A DNA stretch of 64,000 nucleotides from the NCBI GenBank assembly GCA_011525755.1, contig WYBS01000172.1, positions 1 to 64,000 of the forward strand, given 5' to 3'. This stretch comes from Planctomycetaceae bacterium (GTDB lineage Bacteria > Planctomycetota > PLA2). The position numbers and the translations under genes are program-made. Under the pieces are notes generated by a model. That model did no database searches. It worked only from the letters and a program-made list of their open reading frames with translations, and was not told the DNA's origin. Shown piece after piece: positions 58,728 to 64,000 of this stretch (positions are counted from its first letter, which is position 1; every line of letters begins with the position of its first letter).

Positions 58728-59986
58728 CGCTCGACGCCCCGTGGGCGCTCCTCGGCCTCCTTCTCCTCGCGCTCCTCATCCTTCTCGACCGGTGGAGGCG
58801 GCGGCCGCGGGAGATGGTCTGGCCGTCCCTGCAGCTCTGGCGCGCCGTCGCCGAGGCGCCTTCCGCCCCGCGCCGCCGCGTGGACCCGCTGCTCCTCATG
58901 GAGTGCGCGGCCGTCGCGCTCCTCTCGCTCGGCGCCGCGGGGCCCGCGCTCGCGACGCGCGGGGGGCTTTCGATCCACGTGGTGCGGGACGTGGGGCCGC
59001 ACATGCACGCGCGGCGCGCGGACGGGCGCACGGCGCTCGAGGCGACCGACTTGGAGATCGCGCGGATGGGGAAGGTGGAGGTGCACGACGTGTCAGGCGG
59101 GCTCCTCGAGGCGGCGGCGTCGATGCCGCCCGCGGACCTCCGCGTCCTCGCGACGGATCGGGAGGGGGTCGAGGGGGAGGGGTACGTCGTCGTCGGGCGC
59201 GCCGCGGAGGGCGTGAACGTCGGGATCGACGCGATCGTCGTCCGCCAGGACACGATCTGGTTCGCGGCCGCGACGGACGGGCCTCCGCGCGAGGTCACCG
59301 TGAACGGCGCCCGCGTGGAGACCGGCAAGGGGTACGAGATCCCGTTCACGGAGACGCTCGAAGTCGCGGATGCGGACAACTACGACGGCGACGACCGGTT
59401 CGCGCTGCGGCGGCTCTCGGTCGGCGTGCGCGACGAGACCGGATCGCGGCTCGTCCGCGCCGCGCTCTCCGTCGGCACGCCCGCGCGCGAGGGCGACGAC
59501 CTCGTGATCGTCGCGGCGCGCGGCGGCGAGACCGTGCGCGGCGCCGACTGCGTCGCCTCGGGCATCTTCGAGGGGCTCTTCCTCGACGAGTGCGTCTGGG
59601 ACGGCGTGGCGACCCGCGAGGGCGAGGGGATCCTCACGTGGAAGGGCCGCGCGGTCGCGGCTTGGGCGGACGAGCGGACGCTCTGGCTCGGGATGCCCGT
59701 CGACCGCGAGTGGGACGACAACGCGACGCTCGCGGTGCTCGTCGAGAGGGCGAAGCGGAAGCGCGCGGAGGCGATGCTCGCGCCCCTCGAGGTGATCGTC
59801 GGGGATGCGGCGTGCTCGCCCGCGCCGGGCCTCGTCCGGACGAAGGGCATCGACCGGCCCTGGGACGGACGCCTGCCGGAGCCTCGCGGCGAGGCGACGG
59901 GGCGGACCGCGCTCCGGACGGCGCTCGCGCTCGCCGCCGCCGCTGTCTTGGCGCTATACCTCCGTGCTATCGTGCGCGGGTCGTGA
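58724..59986 (+). CDS. BatA-like membrane protein (aerotolerance-regulator N-terminal domain)
   Basis: The 420-residue protein starts MTLDAPWALLGLLLLALLIL, with the BatA N-terminal arrangement: helix, RRRPREMVWPSLQLW, and a second helix (LLLMECAAVALLSLGAAGPAL). The middle is beta-rich without a clear MIDAS motif, and a C-terminal helix (ALALAAAAVLALYLRAI) closes it. Such proteins accompany DUF58 genes. The stop overlaps the GTG of hemC. A longer in-frame ORF reaching back to 57062 passes through the repeat array and is not coding. Confidence 0.75.
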   Translation: MTLDAPWALLGLLLLALLILLDRWRRRPREMVWPSLQLWRAVAEAPSAPRRRVDPLLLMECAAVALLSLGAAGPALATRGGLSIHVVRDVGPHMHARRADGRTALEATDLEIARMGKVEVHDVSGGLLEAAASMPPADLRVLATDREGVEGEGYVVVGRAAEGVNVGIDAIVVRQDTIWFAAATDGPPREVTVNGARVETGKGYEIPFTETLEVADADNYDGDDRFALRRLSVGVRDETGSRLVRAALSVGTPAREGDDLVIVAARGGETVRGADCVASGIFEGLFLDECVWDGVATREGEGILTWKGRAVAAWADERTLWLGMPVDREWDDNATLAVLVERAKRKRAEAMLAPLEVIVGDAACSPAPGLVRTKGIDRPWDGRLPEPRGEATGRTALRTALALAAAAVLALYLRAIVRGS

Positions 59987-60870
59987 GGCTCGTCCTCGGC
60001 ACCCGCGGTTCCCAGCTCGCGCGCACGCAGTCGACGCTCGTCGCGGACCTCCTCCGCGGCCGCGGCCACGAGGTGAGGCTCGAGCTCATCACGACGCGCG
60101 GCGACAAGGAGACCGAGCGGCCGGTCCCCGAGCTCGGCGGCAAGGGCCTCTTCACGCTCGAGCTCGAGGAGGCGCTGCGCGAGGGGAAGATCGACCTCGC
60201 GGTCCACAGCCTGAAGGACCTGCCGACCGAGGACGCGCCGGGGCTCGTCGTCGCCGCCGTTCCCGCGCGCGAGGACTGGCACGACGCGCTCGTGTCGAAG
60301 GGGGCGACGCTCATGGACCTCCCGAAGGGCGCGCGCGTCGGCACCGCGAGCCTCCGACGGAAGGCGCTCCTCCTGCGCTGCCGGCCGGACCTCCACGTGG
60401 TCTCTCTCCGCGGCAACGTGGACACGCGGCTCCGGCGCGTGCAGGAGGGCGCGGTCGACGCGATCGTGCTCGCCGCCGCGGGCCTCCGCCGCCTCGGCCG
60501 GAAGGACGCGATCACGGAGCTCCTCGACTTCCTGCCGGCGCCCGCGCAGGGCGCGCTAGGGATCCAGGCGCGCGCGGATCGCGCCGACGTCGTCGCCGCG
60601 CTGAGGGCGCTCCACGACGAGGCGACCGGCCGCGCCGTGCACGCGGAGCGCGAGCTCCTGCACCTCCTCGGCGGCGGCTGCAGCGTTCCGGTAGGGGCGC
60701 TCTGCACGCCCGAGGGGCACCATCTGCGGCTCCGCGCGGTGGTCGCCGCCACGGACGGCAGCCGCATGGTGGAAGGGGAGGGGGCCGGGGGGGACCCGGG
60801 CGCCCTCGGGGCGGTCGTCGCGGCGCGGCTCAAGGAGGAGGGCGCGCAGGAGATCCTCGATGCTTCCTAG
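59983..60870 (+). CDS. hemC: Hydroxymethylbilane synthase (porphobilinogen deaminase)
   Basis: The 295-residue enzyme starts at GTG overlapping the upstream stop. It has VLGTRGSQLARTQSTLVADLL, ELGGKGLFTLELEEAL, DLAVHSLKDLPT, GTASLRRKALLL, LRGNVDTRLRRVQEG, PAPAQGALGIQAR and the cofactor-attachment loop LLGGGCSVPVGA with Cys233 for the dipyrromethane. It joins four porphobilinogens into hydroxymethylbilane in heme synthesis. It overlaps hemL by 11 bases. Confidence 0.96.
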   Translation: MRLVLGTRGSQLARTQSTLVADLLRGRGHEVRLELITTRGDKETERPVPELGGKGLFTLELEEALREGKIDLAVHSLKDLPTEDAPGLVVAAVPAREDWHDALVSKGATLMDLPKGARVGTASLRRKALLLRCRPDLHVVSLRGNVDTRLRRVQEGAVDAIVLAAAGLRRLGRKDAITELLDFLPAPAQGALGIQARADRADVVAALRALHDEATGRAVHAERELLHLLGGGCSVPVGALCTPEGHHLRLRAVVAATDGSRMVEGEGAGGDPGALGAVVAARLKEEGAQEILDAS

Positions 60871-62119
60871 GTCGAGGGAGGCGTTCGCCGAGGCGCAGCG
60901 CTACATGCCGGGCGGCGTCAGCTCGGCCGCGCGCGCGTTCGGGCCCGTCGGCGGCGACCCGCCGATCCTCGCCGTCGGCGAGGGCGCGCGCGTGCGCGAC
61001 ATCGACGGGAACGACTACGTCGACCTCGTGATGAGCTGGGGCCCGCTGATCCGCGGCCACGCGGTGAAGGACGTCGTTCGCGCGATCGCGGAGACGGCGG
61101 CGAAGGGCACGAGCTTCGGCGCGACGACGGAGCACGAGACGCGGCTCGCGCGCGTGGTCGTCGACCGCGTGCCGTCGGTCGAGCTCGTGCGGTTCACGAA
61201 CTCGGGCACCGAGGCGACGATGGCCGCGATCCGCGTCGCGCGCGGCGTCACGGGGCGCGAGAAGATCGTGAAGTTCGCGGGCTGCTGGCACGGCCACGCG
61301 GACCCCTTCCTGATCGCGGCCGGGTCGAGCGCGCTCTCGCTCGGGCGGCCCGACTCGCCGGGCGTGCCGGCGGAGGTCGCGAAGCTCACGCTCGTCGCGC
61401 CGTACAACGACGCGGCGGCGGTCGAGGCGCTCTTGAAGGCGCACGAGGTCGCCGCGGTGATCGTCGAGCCGGTGGCGGGGAACATGGGCTGCGTGCCGCC
61501 CGCGCCGGGGTTCCTCGAGGGGCTCCGCGACACGTGCTCGCGCTTCGGCGCCTGCCTCATCCTCGACGAGGTGATCACGGGGTTCCGGGTGGCGCGCGGC
61601 GGAGCGCAGGAGCTCTACCGCGTCATGCCCGACCTCACGACGATGGGGAAGACGATCGGCGGCGGGCTGCCCGTGGGCGCGTTCGGCGGGAAGCGGAAGT
61701 TCATGGAGCACGTGGCGCCGCTCGGGATGCGCGTGAGCCAGGGCGGCACGCTCTCGGGCAACCCGCTCGCGATGGCCGCGGGCCTCGCGACGATCGGCCC
61801 CCTGGACGAGAAGGCGTACGAGGCGCTCGAGGAGAAGGGGCGCTACCTCGCGGAGGGGTTGAAGCACGCGTCGCTCACGGTGCAGCGGGTGGGCTCGATG
61901 ATGACGGTCTTCTTCACGGATCGCCCCGTGCGGAACCTCGCCGACGCGGAGAAGTGCGACACGAAGCGGTTCGCGCGGTGGCACCGGGCGATGCTCAGGC
62001 GCGGCGTCTACCTGCCGCCCTCGCAGTTCGAGGCGTTCTTCGTGTCCTTGGCGCACGAGCGCGCGGACCTCGACAAGGTGATCGCGGCGCACCGCGAGTC
62101 CCTGGCCGAGATCGGATGA
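60860..62119 (+). CDS. hemL: Glutamate-1-semialdehyde 2,1-aminomutase
   Basis: The 419-residue PLP enzyme has QRYMPGGVSSAARAFGPVGG, VMSWGPLIRGHA, VRFTNSGTEATMAAIRVARG, FAGCWHGHADPFLI, EPVAGNMGCVPPAPGF, LILDEVITGFRVARGGAQ and the PLP Lys264 in TTMGKTIGGGLPVGAFGG. It turns glutamate-1-semialdehyde into 5-aminolevulinate in the C5 heme pathway. It starts inside the hemC end and so is translationally coupled; the pair supplies two steps of the same pathway. Confidence 0.96.
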   Translation: MLPRSREAFAEAQRYMPGGVSSAARAFGPVGGDPPILAVGEGARVRDIDGNDYVDLVMSWGPLIRGHAVKDVVRAIAETAAKGTSFGATTEHETRLARVVVDRVPSVELVRFTNSGTEATMAAIRVARGVTGREKIVKFAGCWHGHADPFLIAAGSSALSLGRPDSPGVPAEVAKLTLVAPYNDAAAVEALLKAHEVAAVIVEPVAGNMGCVPPAPGFLEGLRDTCSRFGACLILDEVITGFRVARGGAQELYRVMPDLTTMGKTIGGGLPVGAFGGKRKFMEHVAPLGMRVSQGGTLSGNPLAMAAGLATIGPLDEKAYEALEEKGRYLAEGLKHASLTVQRVGSMMTVFFTDRPVRNLADAEKCDTKRFARWHRAMLRRGVYLPPSQFEAFFVSLAHERADLDKVIAAHRESLAEIG

Positions 62120-62147
62120 GCCGGGTTCCCCCCGCCCCTCCCCATCC

Positions 62148-62414
62148 ATGCGGAAGCTGCGCTGGTTCCGCCTGAGCCTTTACGTCGAGCGCGACGGCGA
62201 CCCCTGGACGTGGACCTTCCACGTGCGCGCGTTCACCGAGGCGAACGCGCGGCGGCTCGTGGCCGAGCGGCTCACGGGCGAGACGCCCGTGATCTACGCG
62301 TGCGAGCCGTCGGAGCCCTTGTCGCGCGCGCCGCCGAAGGAGGAGATCGTCGCCGACTACGGGCCCTACCGGCGCTCGTGGAACGACCCGATGATGGCGC
62401 CGCTCCGGAAGTGA
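62148..62414 (+). CDS. Small protein of unknown function
   Basis: This 88-residue protein starts MRKLRWFRLSLYVERDGDPWTWTFHVRAFTEANARRLVAERLTGETPVIYACEP and ends with an acidic/Arg-rich tail. The strand-helix-strand look of the first 60 residues could be a small alpha/beta fold, but I recognise no family. It begins 29 bases after hemL and may be in the same transcript. No clear Shine-Dalgarno is visible. Confidence 0.45.
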   Translation: MRKLRWFRLSLYVERDGDPWTWTFHVRAFTEANARRLVAERLTGETPVIYACEPSEPLSRAPPKEEIVADYGPYRRSWNDPMMAPLRK

Positions 62415-62451
62415 CTTGCGGGGACCGCGCGTGCCGCGGGAAGGTACTGGC

Positions 62452-64000
62452 GTGGATCCCGACACGCTGCTCCGGCACGCCGGGTTCGTGCGCGCGATCG
62501 CGCGCGGGCTGCTCCCGGCGGACGAGGCGGACGACGTCGTGCAGGACACGATGCTCGCCGCGTGGCGGCGGCCGCCCGGCGACCCGTCGCGCGCGCGGGC
62601 GTGGCTCGGCGCGGTCGCGCGGCGGCTCTCGCTGAAGCGGCGGCGCGGCGACCGGCGGCGGGATGCGCGGGAGCGGGGAGCCGCGCGGACCGAGGCGCTG
62701 CCGTCCGTTGCGGATGTGGCGGGGCAGCTGGAGATCCAGCGTCGCGTCGTGGAGGCGGTCGCGGCGCTGGAGGAGCCGTACCGGTCGACGGTCGTGCACC
62801 GCTTCTTCCACGGGCGGTCGGTGGCGGAGATCGCCGCGGCGCTCGGGGTGCCGGGAAAGACCGTCGAGTCGAGGCTCACGCGCGCGCTCGCGATGCTGCG
62901 GGCGCGGCTCGACGCGGGGCCGGGCGGCCGGCGCGCGTGGTCGGTCGCGCTGCTGCCGCTCGCGTGGCCGCGGAGCGGGGTGGGCATGTTCGGAGGGTTG
63001 GCAATGGCGGCGAAGACCAAGGCGGTTCTCGCGGCGGCAGTCCTTGTCGCGGCGCTTGGCGTGTGGGGGAGCGGCTACCTGGGACGGACGCAACCGGTCG
63101 ACCGGGCCGGAGGCCGGACAACCGCGGTTGCACCCGAAGCCCCCATCGCTGCGCCCGACGCGGGCACGGAGGCCGGCGTCCCGCCTTCCGCGGCGGATGT
63201 GGCGGACGGGCAGGTGCCCACGCCTGCCGCGCCCATTCCGGCGGGCACGATCCTCGGGCGGATCCTCGATGCGGACGGGGAGCCCGCCTGCGGTGCCCGC
63301 GTTCTCGTCGTGGGGAACCTCACGAGGGATGGCATCACTCCCTTCGGGGGCGGAACGTACGAGGTCTCGCGGAGCACGGCGGCGGACGACGACGGGAACT
63401 ACCGTTTCGAGGGCCTCGCTCCCGGAGGCTACTACCTGCAGGCGGAGCACGAGGGGCACGCCCCGCAGCGATCCGCGCATGGCTACGTTCTCGGCGACAA
63501 GGAAGGCGCGAACTGGTCGATCCGGCTCGCTCGCGGCGGGACGGTCGTGGTGGTCGTCAGGGATGTCGCGGGCGTCCCGCGTCCGGACGTCGAGGTCGAG
63601 ACGTGCGATGCGAAGTCCCGGACGGACCTGGCGGGGCGGGTCGTGTTTCCGCACCTTGCCGCCGTTGTCTGCCCCGTGATCGTGCGGGTGGCCGACGACA
63701 GCGAGGCGCGGATCGCGAGGGTCGAGGATGGCGTGACGACGGAATTGGAGATCGTCCTTGGCTCCGTGCTTCGGGGTACGGTCGCCCTGGAGGACGGCAC
63801 GCCCGTATCCGGGGCGATGTGGGCATCCTTGGACCTCCCGGACGGCGCGCAGTGCATCGCGGAAGGGTTCGCCGAGACCGGCACCGGCAGCTATGAGTTC
63901 CGGTGGCTCGGCCCGGGCGAGTGGAAGGTCCGCATGGGAAACACAGGCATATGGAGCGAGTCGCGGTCGGTGCGCATCGGCAGCGAGCCTGTCACGCGTC
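62452..64000 (+). CDS. ECF-type sigma factor fused through a membrane helix to CarbopepD_reg repeats (cut by window end)
   Basis: A GTG at 62452 (GGGAAGG seven bases upstream) opens a frame that runs past base 64000; 516 residues are visible. Region 2 (about 5-78: FVRAIARGLLPADEADDVVQ, AWLGAVARRLSLKRRR) and region 4 (about 103-162: PYRSTVVHRFFHGRSVAEIAAALG, KTVESRLTRALAML) are clear. A membrane helix follows (about 187-207, KAVLAAAVLVAALGVWGSGYL), then regulatory-like repeats (ILGRILDADGEPACGARVLV, DGNYRFEGLAPGGYYL, LRGTVALEDGTPVSGAM). It is a paralogue of the gene at 12461 with the same domain order. An internal ATG at 63004 has GGAGGG six bases before it. Confidence 0.85.
   Translation, partial: MDPDTLLRHAGFVRAIARGLLPADEADDVVQDTMLAAWRRPPGDPSRARAWLGAVARRLSLKRRRGDRRRDARERGAARTEALPSVADVAGQLEIQRRVVEAVAALEEPYRSTVVHRFFHGRSVAEIAAALGVPGKTVESRLTRALAMLRARLDAGPGGRRAWSVALLPLAWPRSGVGMFGGLAMAAKTKAVLAAAVLVAALGVWGSGYLGRTQPVDRAGGRTTAVAPEAPIAAPDAGTEAGVPPSAADVADGQVPTPAAPIPAGTILGRILDADGEPACGARVLVVGNLTRDGITPFGGGTYEVSRSTAADDDGNYRFEGLAPGGYYLQAEHEGHAPQRSAHGYVLGDKEGANWSIRLARGGTVVVVVRDVAGVPRPDVEVETCDAKSRTDLAGRVVFPHLAAVVCPVIVRVADDSEARIARVEDGVTTELEIVLGSVLRGTVALEDGTPVSGAMWASLDLPDGAQCIAEGFAETGTGSYEFRWLGPGEWKVRMGNTGIWSESRSVRIGSEPVTR

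Overview
This is a very GC-rich (by eye about 70%) bacterial chromosome segment with tightly packed genes and many 4-nt start/stop overlaps. No ribosomal RNA or phylogenetic marker is present. The mix of genes points to an uncultured Planctomycetota-like (PVC) lineage, as inference only: ECF sigma factors fused to large extracytoplasmic domains, a DUF11 lipoprotein, a prenyltransferase/squalene-oxidase-repeat protein, many carboxypeptidase-regulatory-like (CarbopepD_reg) proteins and an RNase Y gene followed by a YmdB-like gene.

Region 1 (1-12460) is accessory and mosaic. The 3' end of a HI0933-type flavoprotein gene is followed by a hicBA toxin-antitoxin pair and then a damaged second copy of the same 3' end. 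The hicBA pair is thus bracketed by 114-bp direct repeats (94% identical by my count). A reverse-strand MCE/Mla-like lipid transport operon follows, whose ATPase has lost its nucleotide-binding motifs. Decayed copies of the sigma-fusion gene head and of the flavoprotein gene lie at 4674-4884. Then comes a sigma-54 enhancer-binding regulator (GAF-GAF-AAA-Fis) heading a stress/envelope island: peroxiredoxin-like protein, DUF11 lipoprotein, Bcp-type peroxiredoxin lipoprotein and the tiny membrane proteins DUF3309, DUF3185 and lmo0937-type. Three good GG-N10-GC sigma-54 promoters and two matching dyads lie inside the island, so the regulator probably controls it.

Region 2 (12461-26474) holds an ECF-sigma/transmembrane/CarbopepD_reg fusion, a 23S-type rRNA methyltransferase, a gamma-glutamylcyclotransferase-like protein, a TetR regulator, endonuclease IV, ETF:quinone oxidoreductase, a Lon-substrate-binding-domain protein, a lipoprotein gamma-glutamyltransferase, a Fe-S PD-(D/E)XK nuclease and a pentaheme cytochrome. 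Region 3 (26475-39871) begins with a non-coding repeat array. It continues with a substrate-binding-like protein, a histidine kinase, two secreted proteins of unknown role, a response regulator, a membrane-anchored iron-type substrate-binding protein, tRNA-Glu(UUC), a prenyltransferase-repeat protein, a Xer recombinase and divergent pabB/pabC.

Region 4 (39889-55131) is mostly housekeeping. It has rny-ymdB-like-xseA as one overlapping operon, and xseB-ispA-dxs-nadK as another. Between xseA and xseB sit a CarbopepD_reg protein and a metzincin-type lipoprotein protease. It ends with vapBC, in which vapC is frameshifted. Region 5 (55148-64000) has another CarbopepD_reg protein, a second repeat array of the same family as the first, a DUF58/BatA-like/hemC/hemL operon, a small unknown gene, and a second sigma/TM/CarbopepD_reg fusion cut by the window end.

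Two dispersed signals cross these regions: a G-tract motif (five G, three or four bases, five G) found about two dozen times in and between genes, and a pair of nearly identical 16-bp palindromes in front of two unrelated genes.
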